Source of the DNA: Trichomonas vaginalis G3 | Lineage: Eukaryota > Parabasalia > Trichomonadida > Trichomonadidae | Reading direction: 5' to 3' | Length of the DNA: 64,000 nt | Assembly: GCF_026262505.1 (NCBI RefSeq) | Contig: NC_067208.1 | Location: 13,277,962 to 13,341,961, forward strand | In this document: one piece after another, positions 8,610-18,597 of the stretch | Layout: each line of letters begins with the position of its first letter | Position numbering within the stretch: position 1 is the stretch's first letter | The notes under the pieces: generated by a model | Told to the model about the DNA's origin: nothing | Databases searched by the model: none | The model's input: only the letters and a program-made list of their open reading frames with translations | Translations under genes and position numbers: made by a program

Positions 8610-9290
8610 AGTTAGTATACCTAAGTTGTGTACTGCGGCACTGCGTTCCACTTTACCCAAGACTTGTGAATTTGACACTTTACGAAACCATTAACATATA
8701 TTTTTACAACACAAACACAAACACCAACTTAACCTTAAATATTTATAAAGCCGCCAACCACTTCATCTCATTAATGAAAAAATAAACGTTTTCACAAACG
8801 ACTTCACTAATGTAAAAAATAAACGTTCTCACTTACAAAAGTATTGCAACTCCTCCCATTGCTGTGCTTCACATAACAGCTCATAATCTTCTGACTCACT
8901 TTCTTCTTCATATAGGTCAAAATCACTGTCAAAATAAATGTTAGTAAGTTTTGACAAAGATAATGAAACACGCTTACCGTTTGTATCGTATGCTTGTATA
9001 AACTTTCCATTCTTCATTCCTTCATAAACGCTCAAACTAACTTTACCCTTTCTCCCTCGTATCTGATAGAATGTATTTTCACGAGGAACGAAGAACAAGT
9101 TCTTGAACTCATGACCGTTGTAGTTTGTTATCTCAATAGTTTTCGTCATTTATATAAAAATAAAATAAAAAATAAACGTTCTCGCTAAATAATAAAATAA
9201 ACTTAAAAATAAACGTTGTCAGAGGTGAAAAAATAAATTTAGGTGAAGTGGTGAGATCTCACCTCTTTTTTCACCTCTTTTTTCACCCAC
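8610..9290. repeat. Left terminal inverted repeat of Polinton B1
   Basis: Reads from AGTTAGTATAC inward through the small gene at 8,829-9,149 to the iterated palindrome at 9,241-9,292. It is an inverted match to 41,990-42,660 (right end of B3), closer than to the right end of B1 itself, which hints at recombination between elements. Confidence 0.75.
8829..9149 (-). CDS. Small protein encoded inside the Polinton B terminal repeat (106 aa)
   Basis: Starts MTKTIEITNYNGHEFKNLFF, preceded by ATTTTTATATAAATG, and ends with an acidic tail (SDFDLYEEESESEDYE). Relatives lie in the terminal repeats at 42,129 (108 aa) and 22,653 (94 aa, much diverged). The shape, a short beta-rich domain of strands with K/R between them plus an acidic tail, would fit a DNA- or end-binding protein, but that is only a guess. 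Function unknown. Confidence 0.7.
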   Translation of the reverse strand: MTKTIEITNYNGHEFKNLFFVPRENTFYQIRGRKGKVSLSVYEGMKNGKFIQAYDTNGKRVSLSLSKLTNIYFDSDFDLYEEESESEDYELLCEAQQWEELQYFCK

Positions 9291-9292
9291 TT
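9241..9292. repeat. Iterated palindrome with central AGATCT
   Basis: On the reverse strand GGTGA occurs three times, twice followed by AAAAAAGAG, and the last copy is joined through GATC to its inverse TCACC. The same layout with other words occurs at 13,489, 22,508 and 41,991. Confidence 0.7.
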
Positions 9293-9304
9293 GAATTCAT
9301 TACT

Positions 9305-9526
9305 TTATAACTCTCTTCCTTTCTCCAACTCTTCTAACTTCTTCCTAAGTTCAGCAATGTTGTCCTCATGAAGTTTAATCTTCCTTAATATATTTCTATC
9401 TATTTTCTAACTTGAACTTCTACCATCCTTCATAGTATGAACGTAAAAACCTTCTGGAACCGCTCCTGATTTAATGTATTCTACCAAAAATTTTTGTTTC
9501 ATTGCTTCAGTGACTTTAGTCGTCAT
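9305..9526 (-). pseudogene. Small Polinton coiled-coil gene, broken
   Basis: Begins MTTKVTEAMKQKFLVEYIKS after an AT-rich start context; the distal part reads as a charged coiled coil (AELRKKLEELEKG). About one break. It lies between the terminal repeat and the membrane protein gene. No homology recognised. Confidence 0.5.
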
Positions 9527-9575
9527 TTCAATCAAATAAAAATTTTAATATTAAATAAAAATAACGTTATTTTTT

Positions 9576-10046
9576 TCAGTAAGGAAACGCAGGAGTTTTA
9601 CGATTTATTTGTGGTGTGGGTTCTGGTTTAAATGTTGGAGTCGGTTTTGGAGTTGACTTTTGAACAGGAGTTTGTACTTTCATAGGTTCAGGAGTCATTG
9701 AAGGTTTTGCTTGTGAAGGCGTTGGTTTTGACGTTGGTTTTGGCGAAGGTGTCGGAGTTTGTTTAACTTCAGCTACTTCAGTATTATTTACAACATTTGC
9801 TTTATTTCTTTTCAACATCATAACTGCTCCTGCTGTAGCTAGCAAACCTAGTGGGAGACCATATCTTATATAAGGACTTGACCAAATGCTATTTTTGACA
9901 GGAGCTGGTGGAACACCTAACCTTGGTGAGACTGCTCTTTGCCATTGTGCAGCTCGTAAGAAATATTCAATAGGTGCTCCATAATCGTTTGGTAAAGTTT
10001 GTTTCATAGATGGTGAAGGTTCACGAGAGCTTGATGAAGAACTCAT
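9576..10046 (-). CDS. Proline-rich single-pass membrane protein (156 aa)
   Basis: A serine-rich start, a hydrophobic segment at about residues 62-80 (YGLPLGLLATAGAVMMLKR) with a basic stop, and a long tail of PTPSPKPTSKPTPS-type repeats. This looks like a membrane anchor with an extended Pro/Thr spacer. ATG follows AACGTTTATTTTTAAAGCTTATAA in part, matching the element's start context. Other Polintons carry membrane proteins next to the capsid gene; a role in an internal membrane is inference. Confidence 0.6.
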   Translation of the reverse strand: MSSSSSSREPSPSMKQTLPNDYGAPIEYFLRAAQWQRAVSPRLGVPPAPVKNSIWSSPYIRYGLPLGLLATAGAVMMLKRNKANVVNNTEVAEVKQTPTPSPKPTSKPTPSQAKPSMTPEPMKVQTPVQKSTPKPTPTFKPEPTPQINRKTPAFPY

Positions 10047-10076
10047 TTATAAGCTTTAAAAATAAACGTTCATCCT

Positions 10077-11640
10077 TTATTCCTCACTGTCGTCAGTTGC
10101 TAAGTTATAGTCGTCAAGTCTTATTATTGGTATGCCTGACTGTCTACTTGTATTGCAAAGCAACAATCCCTCATAAATCAATAAGTGGCTTTGGTACATT
10201 TTCTGTTGCTAGTTCAATAGGTCCTTTAACAGACAATTTGTATGTTATTGGAGCAGTAGATGTTTGACCTTGCTGGAAGCAAAAGTCCACTTCTGTTGGA
10301 AAACCACATAAGAAATGTGTGTTGTCATAGCTATCCCATTTATGTTCCACACTACCATCATCCACCAATGACCTCATAACATCTTCATTAAATCCAATCA
10401 TATCATTGTTTGTATTGCAAGCGTTCGCAACCATTTCATAAAATACAGGTCCATATGATTTTTCAGGTTCTGCAGGCATATTTCCATAAGCTCCCATGGA
10501 AAGCTGAAGATATTTAAACTTAGGGTTCTCAAAATTAACATAATAGTTGTCTTTCTTTCTAAATAGTGCCCAAATACTTTTAACATTAATAGGCGTATAA
10601 GCTGCTGTAAATGTGTTGCACTTGAACTATCTGTATTCTTTGAGAATGAACCGTCCATAGGAATCCAATCCATAACTTTAACAGGAAAACATAAAGCCTC
10701 GTTTGTATAATGTTCTACAAGTTCTGTATAAATGTTAGGGTCTAAAGAGAATGACTTTGGATGAATGAAACATTCATTAAAATCCATCTTTGTTCGAAAT
10801 AGTTGCTGGTTTACAGTTGTAATAGTAACTGTTCCACTAGCTTCTACTGCCTTCGTTATCATAGTGAATGGTTCATTCCATGGAACAAATTTATTTGTCG
10901 GTGGATTTGAATCTGAAGCAAATGCAACTTTAAGATTTGGATTGAAAGCAATGATATCATTACAGATATAGATGTTGCATTGTAAGGCGTCGCTACTGAA
11001 CTTTACTTTAAGCTGAATGTTTCCTGCAAAAGCTGGAATAAATCGAATAGCTTCTAATGGAAGGAATCTTCTAACAGGATTCTTAAACGAAGCTAAAATC
11101 AAATGATTTTCCTGCTGTAATTGGACCACAACAATTTGTCCTGTTCTGCATGTTCTCCAATGACTCCATACATCTTTATGTCGATCTTTGAAAAACATCG
11201 ACTTTCTTTATTTGTTCGGTAGTTTGTGAGTTTGAAGTTATATATGCTTCTTCTCTTGCGTTGTCTTGAGAATATACGATACGACCATTTGCAAGGATTT
11301 GATATCCAGCAACTGCATAGAAAGCGTCATCGAAACCAATCCAAAATCCTGGTGGGTTTGTTTTATTGGAACCTGAACCAATTTCTTTATCTACAATAAA
11401 TTGACCTTCCATTTTATACGTAATGAATGTATTGTAAAGGTCAACATATTTTCACCAGAGAGTGAGAGATTGAATGTTACCCATGTGTTATCTTTAGCAG
11501 TTCCAGGTTGTGATGGAATCTTTGCGTCAGAATATTTTCTATTAGTGTCACCAATTTGAACTGCATTGTCTATGATATCGAAATATGAGCGAATTGATAT
11601 ATGCTCTGCTGGAGTAAATTCGTTTAACTGTTCGTTCTTC
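10077..11640 (-). pseudogene. Polinton major capsid protein, broken
   Basis: Several same-strand frames cover one gene. Pieces such as THFLCGFPTEVDFCFQQ and ITYKLSVKG align by eye with the capsid C-terminus of copy A2 (SFLCTIPVQRDGAGIFF, QVTVQVKAYP), and FKNPVRRFLPLEAIRFIPAF has the strand pattern of a double-jelly-roll protein. About four breaks. The family (double-jelly-roll major capsid of Polintons) is established; its identity here rests on those matches and on gene order. Confidence 0.7.
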
Positions 11641-11689
11641 TGTATTATATAATATCTAATATCTATTTACTTTTTCTTTCTTGGCATTT

Positions 11690-11940
11690 TGGTGGAATGT
11701 TTTCTTGACATTTTATACTATTATCTCTTTTGTCTCAACTTCTTTCACTGGTGGGTTCGGTTCTTTGACTCGGTTTGTTTTTCAATGAAATTCACAAACT
11801 TTGCAATAAGCTCTTGGTTCGTTATTGAAAGTACATCTGGCTTCTTCTTTCTTGTTCTATTTGACTTTTCAGTTTGAACAGAAGTTTTATAGTTATCTTA
11901 TGTTTTCAATGTTCTTAAATCTGGTGCATATTGTAATCTA
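11690..11940 (-). pseudogene. Basic and helical Polinton gene remnant
   Basis: The reverse strand reads fragments such as TEKSNRTRKKKPDVLSITNQ and ELIAKFVNFIEKQTE, with codon use like the capsid gene next to it. It could be the head of the capsid gene or a separate small gene. Broken, one or two breaks. Confidence 0.4.
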
Positions 11941-11945
11941 TTTTT

Positions 11946-12540
11946 ATTTACCTATTTTTTAAAAATCTATTGGGATTGCCAATTGTGAATATATTTAAAA
12001 TCATAAAATCCAAAAAAAACTATAAATATTTGTTTTATGCATTAGTGCACCGATACTCCAAATGATCAGATTTACTTAGATCCTATGAAATAATATCGCG
12101 AATTTTTTTTTCTTAAAATTAATACTTCAAACTTTCTTGCAATCTTATTCTTACATCATTGTAAAATTTTTTCAAACCATTTTTTAAAAATAATTTTGCG
12201 TAAATTTTATTCTCATTGTTGTTTTAATCGAAAATTGATACATTTTCAAAAAATAATATTTGACTTATGAAATTCATTTTAAAGGTGAAATAGTATTGTT
12301 TTTTTTATATTAAAGTATTGAATAATGATATAAAAAATTAATGAATAAATAAGCAGATTTTTAGTTTCAAAACAAATATGAGCAATTTGCAATTCAACTT
12401 TTGCTGGGCAATTTCGATATTGCTGCAAGTTTTGTAGTATTTGTGATACCTATAACATCGGCTTTAATCAAAATTCCGATTTTTTTTATTGAGTTACTGA
12501 TGAAAATTTGAATTGCAATGACGAAGGATTTCGGTACGTT
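11946..12540. other. AT-rich DNA without recognisable gene
   Basis: Long T and A runs, no frame above about 60 codons, no terminal repeats found. It differs in texture from Polinton DNA and is probably host sequence or an unrecognised insert inside B1. Confidence 0.6.
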
Positions 12541-12551
12541 AATTTGATAAA

Positions 12552-12903
12552 CTAAGAGCTGAGCTTTAGAAAAGGGTTCAGTTCATTTATGGCTGTAGTT
12601 TGATGCGTAGATCTCTTTTTTATTTGTAAATTCTTCAGCATGGGAGATCGAGAATGAATCTTTTTGAAGAATTTATGAGTTTTTACCACGCTTTTGTTGG
12701 TTTCCGACCGTCTTTTTGGCATTAGTACTCTTTTTGGGTTTTTTTTCTCACAGTTTCGTGGACCGGCATATTTTTTGTTGTTATCAACAATTTTATCTAT
12801 CTTTCTCTTCTGTCTTTTTTGTTCCTTCAGTTCGGATAAAATTTGTTCACGAATTTCTTTCTTCAATGCTTCAACATCTATGACCCTTGGTCTTGTCCGT
12901 AGG
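12552..12903 (-). pseudogene. Host-like gene for a lysine-rich protein, uncertain
   Basis: A 104-codon frame from MKKEIREQILSELKEQKRQK, which extends upstream in frame as VIDVEAL without an ATG, while an in-context ATG (MTQSNPTDKTKG) lies one frame away at about 12,885-12,903. That suggests a small frameshift in a host gene. The protein is basic, helical at its start, with KKNPKRVLMPKRR in the middle. It might be a nuclear or ribosome-associated protein; no family recognised. Confidence 0.4.
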
Positions 12904-12961
12904 ATTTGACTGAGTCATTTGACTGTAGATAAAAAACTAAATTAAAACTTTAACGATGTAA

Positions 12962-13150
12962 AATGAGCTTGTCAAAATCAGAACGAGAGTCTATTATATT
13001 AATGACGCCAGAGGAATACAACATCCTTTCTATTATGTAAGTCAGAGTAAAGATGGTAAAATATACGTAAGAAAAAGAAAGGTTCCATTAGCGAATACAG
13101 AGAGCGACAACATTAAGGTGCATGGCAAGGGCGAAGCCCACGAAGCCTCA
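12962..13150 (+). pseudogene. Fragment of a Polinton-type gene ending at the gap
   Basis: Reads without interruption through RVYYINDARGIQHPFYYVSQ and IYVRKRKVPLANTESDN to GKGEAHEAS, where the N run begins. It has no start codon of its own. The last residues come from a GGGC-GAA-GCCC mini-hairpin. Broken at the edges, identity unknown. Confidence 0.45.
13129..13150. repeat. Mini-hairpin next to assembly gap
   Basis: GGGC-GAA-GCCC at 13,129-13,139 followed by ACGAAGCCTCA, which may be the start of a second arm hidden in the gap. The stretch is read in frame by the fragment above. Confidence 0.55.
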
Positions 13151-13175
13151 NNNNNNNNNNNNNNNNNNNNNNNNN
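13151..13175. other. Assembly gap, 25 N
   Basis: Exactly 25 N, the same size as the gap at 47,118-47,142, so probably a placeholder length rather than a measured one. The flanks read in opposite directions and do not obviously belong to one gene. Confidence 0.95.
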
Positions 13176-13384
13176 TCATAAAGATACTGTTCATTTGTTT
13201 CATCTTTCGCACTACAGTCTAAATTACTTGTTAAAAGTTCTTGCTTTATCTTCTGGATTTTTGTTTCGAAAGTATATGAAGAAGGAATGAAGCTTTTCAT
13301 CTCTACTAACATAGATGTTGGATTCATGACTAACGAGTTTGGTGCTGTAGTTTGAATTGTTGTTGTGCCGATTGTTGAAATCAT
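13176..13384 (-). CDS. N-terminal part of unknown Polinton B protein
   Basis: Starts MISTIGTTTIQTTAPNSLVM after an AT-rich context and runs 69 codons into the gap. No relative elsewhere in the window and no known domain. It lies upstream of nothing recognisable because of the gap. Confidence 0.45.
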
Positions 13385-13488
13385 ATCTTTACATACAAGA
13401 TAAAAATTTTTCTTAGAAAAAAATTAGCGTTATTTTTCTTTCATAAGGAAATGTCAAAAATTCATGATTTTCGAGAGTTTTAGACCAT

Positions 13489-13534
13489 GTTAGAAAAGTG
13501 GTTAGAAAACGTGTTAGATCTAACATTCTAACAT
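13489..13534. repeat. Iterated palindrome with GTTAGATCTAAC
   Basis: GTTAGA is repeated three times and the last copy runs into its inverse TCTAAC. The layout matches the palindromes at 9,241, 22,508 and 41,991, but this one is internal to the element, just downstream of the integrase gene. Confidence 0.65.
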
Positions 13535-13623
13535 AAACATTATTTTTTGGTGTAAATAAATGGTACCATTAATGATATCATGACTGTTCTCATTCATGTC
13601 TGATTTACATCTAATGAAAAAGT

Positions 13624-14709
13624 TTAGAAGAATTTTCTTATTCTTTCTGGCATATTTTTGTCTTTCCAGTACTCCCGCTCTAATGGTCCCAGATGTGTTG
13701 GCTTTGACTCTCTCAAGTTCTTAGATGGTATAACATCTTCAACACCTCCTTCATATCTTACTTTATAAGTGTCATCGTTTATGTTGTAGCCAAGTATTTC
13801 AATAACCACTCCTCGCTTTGCTTCGTCAATGGTTTCAGCAAGTTTGCCATTACTACTTTCAACTAACTTATGTCGAGGGTAAAATGCTATGGAGTCGTCA
13901 GCAGCTTTTATAAGATATCCATTACCTTGTGTAGAGTCTACGATATAATAGTTTCTACTTAACCTTAAACGTTTCTTTGTCAACGGTTTGTCGTCAAGAA
14001 CTACACGAACTTTTGTACCAGGAATGAGGGTAAATTGTGTTGAATTTCTGATATTTTGTGTTTGGCTTCGTTTCTTTTGTATATACTTTTCTTCTTGTTG
14101 TTGTGTCATTGAATTTGGTGTATGTCCTGTTGTAGAATGTGTTGAGGAATTATATACTTCGAGAAAATGTTTCATTGTTTCTTCGGTAAAGTCTCGCTCT
14201 TGATTTAAATCTCTGAGCGTTCTTATGAAGCGGTTTATGATGCCGAGTATGTTATGGTTATGGTCTTCAGTAGTGTAGTGAGTTATGTTATGCTTAATGA
14301 GAAATTCTGTGATTTCATTGCTGAGGTATGCACTGTCTTGGTCTGATGTTAAAGTACTTGGGTTATGTTCTGCTACAAACTTTTGTAAAACTCTTAACAC
14401 TTCACGAGTTCCTTTATTTTTCATTGGATATGCATATGCTTTACGAGTGTTAACATTTATGAAGATGAGGAATGGTTTATGTCCTCCTTTTCTGCTTTGA
14501 ATGAGAGTGTCAAATTGGTATGCGTCAGGAGTGTTGGAGTAAATTGGTAAAAAGTAGTCGTAAGGGTTTATTTTTGTTTGATGTACAACATTTTTGTCAA
14601 AGAACCTTTTCACTTCAGCTCTGTTAGTAAATCCCCAACTCTTTGCAGCTTCATTGAATTTCTTAAATGACCTCCATGGATGTTGTTCGAATACTTCTTT
14701 CAAGCTCAT
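13624..14709 (-). CDS. Polinton type B integrase, rve family (361 aa)
   Basis: Whole-looking frame. RNase-H-like integrase core in order: YQFDTLIQS near residue 65, FLIFINVNTRKAYAYPM, LTSDQDSAYLS, and HNILGIINRFIRTLRDLN. The C-terminal part resembles SH3-like and chromo-like tails (PGTKVRVVLDDKPLTKKR; VEILGYNINDDTYKVRYEGG), known from Polinton and chromovirus integrases to steer target choice. It is shorter than the type A integrase, which has an added lysine- and proline-rich N-terminus. The start context is ACTTTACATAAATG. Confidence 0.85.
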   Translation of the reverse strand: MSLKEVFEQHPWRSFKKFNEAAKSWGFTNRAEVKRFFDKNVVHQTKINPYDYFLPIYSNTPDAYQFDTLIQSRKGGHKPFLIFINVNTRKAYAYPMKNKGTREVLRVLQKFVAEHNPSTLTSDQDSAYLSNEITEFLIKHNITHYTTEDHNHNILGIINRFIRTLRDLNQERDFTEETMKHFLEVYNSSTHSTTGHTPNSMTQQQEEKYIQKKRSQTQNIRNSTQFTLIPGTKVRVVLDDKPLTKKRLRLSRNYYIVDSTQGNGYLIKAADDSIAFYPRHKLVESSNGKLAETIDEAKRGVVIEILGYNINDDTYKVRYEGGVEDVIPSKNLRESKPTHLGPLEREYWKDKNMPERIRKFF

Positions 14710-14728
14710 TTATGTAAAGTTAAAGATT

Positions 14729-17700
14729 TTAACCAACTCGTATCCAAGCGTGCATTGTTATATAAGGAGGCATATAATCTTTTCCATTACCTGCTGGGTC
14801 TGTAATACCAGCTACAACATGTGTATGATTTCCTGCAGTTCCACAGAAAATACCTGTGCTAACATCTTTGGGGTCAGTTGTGATATCATATCTATGCATT
14901 CCCTGTCTATCCGAACCCGCTGCAAGATTTGTATAACCTCTTTTTGTTATTGAATGTGAATGGTTTCCTTCCACAGATGTTCTTCCACTGAACCTATGCA
15001 TATGTGAAGGAAGGTTTTCAATACCTATTTTCTTTGAACCTCCCATCTTCATTGACTGAGTATTAGTGTAGAATGGAAAACTGTCAACTATTTCATACCA
15101 TCTACCACCAAATAAAGTGTTTGGATTTATTGGATTCATAGACGTATAAACAGCTCCTATAGGATATATTAAATCATATATGCTCATAACTCTATAAACA
15201 TATTCTAAAGAACTTATGTCATTAAATACCATTTGGAATGTATCTCCCGGATGAAATGTTGCATTTGTTCCACTTTTATAATGTAATGTTAGTTCAATAG
15301 AATTATCCAAGAAAAATTCAAAAGTATCTGGTTGAAGACCTCTAACAAATTCAAATGGAGTTGCTGGTTCACCATTTATAATTTCTGTTGTAAATGTCAT
15401 TGTATCTGGTTTCGAAAATTTCTTTGTTAGTTCTGCATCCACATAAGTTTTGTCTGCTTTCTTATCTAACATTGTTGGTAGTTCATGTGCTTCAAAGTTT
15501 CTGGCATGACTTTCAATGTTCCTGCAACTCTTATCTAAACTGTTAAGAGTATCTTTTACGCTTGTACTTGGATTTTCTAATGGTGCACTTGAACCAAGGT
15601 CAAAGTTCAATATTATGTCGTCTGCTCTAACAGTAGTGAAGGATTTATGTGTATGGTTCTTGTCAGCTTTACTGTCTAATGTAGCTTGAAGTTCATTTAT
15701 ATCGGAGATGTTGTGTTTATGAGATTTCAAAACTTTGTTCGTTGCTTCGAGTTCAACTTTGTCAGCTTTACTTTTAATAGCATCTTCAAACGTTATTTTT
15801 GCCTTAACTCTTAACATAAATCTTGGTTCAACTAATACACCGTTAACATTGAAAGTAGAGGCATAAATTTCACCGGTATAACCAAATGCTTCTGGTGCTT
15901 TAGCTACATCATACTGTACAGTACAGCTTATGTCATAACCTTTAGCACGAATGTATTTATATCTTCTTTCATTAACATTTTTTGTCTTCGCTTCATCACT
16001 TCGTGTTAAATATCCATGGTAGTCCGTTATAATCTGTTCGTCTGAAGTTATATAATGAACATGGTTCTTGTCCGCTTTACTATTTAATGTAGCTTGAAGT
16101 TCATTTATATCGGAGATGTTGTGTTTATGAGATTTCAAAACTTTGTTCATTGCGTCAAGTTCATTTTTGTCCGCTTTACTATTTAATGTAGCTTGAAGTT
16201 CATTTATATCGGAGATATTGTGTTTATGTTCTTTATCTGCTTTTTCGGCTAATTTCTCTTCTATCTCATTTATTTCAAGTTCATGCCTACCACCACCTCC
16301 CGAAGAAGTATTTTTCTTCAGCTCTTGAAGAACGTCCACTTCGCCATCTTTGGTGTCAATAATGAGACTTTGAGTTAAAACCTTTCCTGTCTTAATGGAT
16401 GTTTGTAAAACTTCTTCTTCACCATGTTCGGGGTCATGGTCGTCATCATATCTTGTGAAATCAGAGATGTTGTCATACATTAAGCATATCTGTCTCAAAA
16501 GTTCTGCTATTTGAAACTGGAACGAAAGATATACAGAACTTTCATCATCTCCTAAAGTCAAGTCTGCTTTCTTAAGTATTTCTTGAATGTATGCAATGAG
16601 AACAGAGTACCTTGGAAAATATTCGAACAATATTTCATTAGCTGTTGGTTTTGGTGGTTCTTTTGGAGTTTCTGTTGTTTCAGTTCCTTCTGTAGGTTCT
16701 GTTGGAGTTTCTGCATCTCTTGACTTCAATGCTCTTGCTCTCAAAGACCTAAATGTTAGAGCACCGGGTTTTACAAAGGACTTTATAAATGCTTTAATAG
16801 TTCCTGGTAAGTTATTGTTAGCATTAAGTAAGTTCCTTATGCTTCCATCATGTACGTCCATAGCACTATGTAAAAAATCTATACTTTTCTTGTAGTCAGC
16901 AATAGACTGACTGTGATTTTTTAAAGATTTGTCAATACCTTTAAGCCAATCTTCATGCATGTCTGATACTGAGCCAAGAATATCATTTGCTTCCTTTAGT
17001 GTATTTTGTGCTTGTCGTAAAGTATCCAATCCCGTACGTGCATTGTTTGCTATACGTCTTACAGTATCTATTTGACTCCTTGTTTCTTGCATCCAACCAG
17101 ATAAAGTTTTAATAGTATCCGAACCATTTGAAATGAAGTTCAAAGCATTTTTAACGTCATTTAAAACTTCTTCACCAAGTACCGCCCATATCTTTCCGAT
17201 TTGGTATTGAAGAACTCCATATGAAGCAGCTGTTAAACCAGTATTTATAAGGTCCCATATCCATGATTTAGCAGTTTTTCCATCCTTTCCATCCTTTCCA
17301 TCCAAACCGTTTTCGCCTTGAGGTCCTTGTATTCCTTGTATTCCTTGTATTCCTTGTATTCCTTGTGGTCCTTGAGGTCCGGTGTCACCCTTCTCTCCTT
17401 TCAGTTCATCTTTATGTTCGTTATAATATTCTAATGTCATAAGGTGTACATCATTACTGCTACCAGCAACGCCGAGAATTTGTTTCTCATTCATGACTAA
17501 ATTCTTTAGGCATTTAATGTTGTCGTCAAATCGAAAGCTCTTTAACAATTCAATGAGAACATTTAATACTTTCACTAATGAGGCATCTACTGTAGAATTT
17601 ATATATTGCACCGTTCCATCATTTATGATGGGAACCTTGCTTGTTGTAATGAATGGGTCATAAGTGTTAAAAGTATCGAAATCAATGACTTTTTTAGTTT

Positions 17701-17815
17701 TTCCATCGTCAATGACTAAATCATTGCCTTCAATGGTTAAAGTTGAGTTTTCGTTTACTAGTTCATGTGCTCTTCTTGCTTCATTTGTTTCATACGCATA
17801 TGCAGCAATAGTCAT
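14729..17815 (-). CDS. Polinton phage-like fibre with collagen-like segment (1028 aa)
   Basis: Looks whole. Tag MTIAAYAYETNEARRAHE at the start; collagen-like Gly-x-y triplets at about residues 138-181 (GPQGPQGIQGIQ, GLDGKDGKDGK); long coiled-coil stretch about 190-330; linkers of the HKHNISDINELQATLNSKADK type repeated three to four times about 520-720; tail-collar-like head in the last 150 residues (YPIGAVYTSMNPINP, GGSKKIGIENLPSHMH, paired HSH and HTH, end YMPPYITMHAWIRVG). Most likely a trimeric receptor-binding spike on the particle. It starts back to back with the gene at 17,833. Confidence 0.8.
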   Translation of the reverse strand: MTIAAYAYETNEARRAHELVNENSTLTIEGNDLVIDDGKTKKVIDFDTFNTYDPFITTSKVPIINDGTVQYINSTVDASLVKVLNVLIELLKSFRFDDNIKCLKNLVMNEKQILGVAGSSNDVHLMTLEYYNEHKDELKGEKGDTGPQGPQGIQGIQGIQGIQGPQGENGLDGKDGKDGKTAKSWIWDLINTGLTAASYGVLQYQIGKIWAVLGEEVLNDVKNALNFISNGSDTIKTLSGWMQETRSQIDTVRRIANNARTGLDTLRQAQNTLKEANDILGSVSDMHEDWLKGIDKSLKNHSQSIADYKKSIDFLHSAMDVHDGSIRNLLNANNNLPGTIKAFIKSFVKPGALTFRSLRARALKSRDAETPTEPTEGTETTETPKEPPKPTANEILFEYFPRYSVLIAYIQEILKKADLTLGDDESSVYLSFQFQIAELLRQICLMYDNISDFTRYDDDHDPEHGEEEVLQTSIKTGKVLTQSLIIDTKDGEVDVLQELKKNTSSGGGGRHELEINEIEEKLAEKADKEHKHNISDINELQATLNSKADKNELDAMNKVLKSHKHNISDINELQATLNSKADKNHVHYITSDEQIITDYHGYLTRSDEAKTKNVNERRYKYIRAKGYDISCTVQYDVAKAPEAFGYTGEIYASTFNVNGVLVEPRFMLRVKAKITFEDAIKSKADKVELEATNKVLKSHKHNISDINELQATLDSKADKNHTHKSFTTVRADDIILNFDLGSSAPLENPSTSVKDTLNSLDKSCRNIESHARNFEAHELPTMLDKKADKTYVDAELTKKFSKPDTMTFTTEIINGEPATPFEFVRGLQPDTFEFFLDNSIELTLHYKSGTNATFHPGDTFQMVFNDISSLEYVYRVMSIYDLIYPIGAVYTSMNPINPNTLFGGRWYEIVDSFPFYTNTQSMKMGGSKKIGIENLPSHMHRFSGRTSVEGNHSHSITKRGYTNLAAGSDRQGMHRYDITTDPKDVSTGIFCGTAGNHTHVVAGITDPAGNGKDYMPPYITMHAWIRVG

Positions 17816-17832
17816 ATTTTAATGAGAATAAA
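17816..17832. promoter_or_regulatory. Shared start region of two divergent Polinton genes
   Basis: Only 17 bases separate the two ATGs. Both sides show the element's AT-rich context (TCATTAAAATATG one way, TTTTAATGAGAATAAAATG the other). Any initiator must therefore be bidirectional or lie inside the coding sequence. The same arrangement is kept at 37,411-37,427. Confidence 0.5.
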
Positions 17833-18597
17833 ATGTTGTTCTATTTGCAAAGTACAGACCCAAACGAATACGGGACAGTAAAGCTACAAACAAACTTAGG
17901 TCTTCAGAATGAAGCGCTTGCTTTCAGAGTTGTTGACTTCAATACTATCGCAACTTTTGTCATAACAGATGAAACAGATTTCATGGAGTTTGAAATAGAT
18001 GACAAAAGAAGTGTTGTAACATTTCCTAACAGAGCCGAGTACAGAATAGATAAAATTGCTGGAGTCATAGATACTCTCATAAATGAAGAAACTATTGACA
18101 ACATAGATGTCGAACTCTCTTCTGAGGGAACATTGAAGTTCAGTAGCAAGAAAGAGTTCAAGATACCAAGAATGAGTCATAGAGTACAACTTCTTCTGGG
18201 AGCATACCATATGACATTTCCTTTGAAAAGTGTTGACAAAACGATTGAGATGAAATCTGTTCCATACGTATGTTATGGTAATTGTTTGTACGTTGAGTCA
18301 AAAATAGCTAATGTCACAGGTATTTCAGGAGTTAATAGTAAAGGTTCAGTAGAATATAAATCCTTCTGTTATGCAGTCAATTCAATGTTCATTCCAAACG
18401 TTCCTGTCATAGCAACTCATTTAGGTAAATGGGTTCGCATTAGTCCTCATAATTTGAAAGACATGCAATTCAGACTTGTTGACTTTCAAGGAGAGCCTGT
18501 AGAACTGAAGGCACCAGTGCGAATGACTGTTGAAGTTGACTTTTTAGAAAATATTAAATGCAACAGCTTACAAGAGAACTCAGAGCTAAAAATATAA
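17833..18597 (+). CDS. Polinton protein, possible minor capsid or penton type (254 aa)
   Basis: Starts MLFYLQSTDPNEYG. Related to the 236-residue type A protein at 550. The C-terminal half has SHRVQLLLGAYHMTFPL, a YVCYGNCLYVESKIANV strand, and ends NLKDMQFRLVDFQGEPVEL plus a final strand, the kind of ending seen in vertex-type minor capsid proteins of Polinton-like viruses. The role is inferred. It overlaps the next gene by 40 bases in another frame. B3 carries a version with a diverged middle. Confidence 0.6.
   Translation: MLFYLQSTDPNEYGTVKLQTNLGLQNEALAFRVVDFNTIATFVITDETDFMEFEIDDKRSVVTFPNRAEYRIDKIAGVIDTLINEETIDNIDVELSSEGTLKFSSKKEFKIPRMSHRVQLLLGAYHMTFPLKSVDKTIEMKSVPYVCYGNCLYVESKIANVTGISGVNSKGSVEYKSFCYAVNSMFIPNVPVIATHLGKWVRISPHNLKDMQFRLVDFQGEPVELKAPVRMTVEVDFLENIKCNSLQENSELKI

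Noticed and set aside
16587-16895. Val/Ser-rich protein on the forward strand inside the fibre gene
   Set aside because: It mirrors the Pro/Thr/Glu repeats of the fibre on the other strand and has no start context.
14729-17815. Bacteriophage or prophage, because of collagen-like and tail-collar motifs
   Set aside because: No bacterial ribosome sites or phage head/tail genes; gene set and flanks are those of a eukaryotic Polinton.
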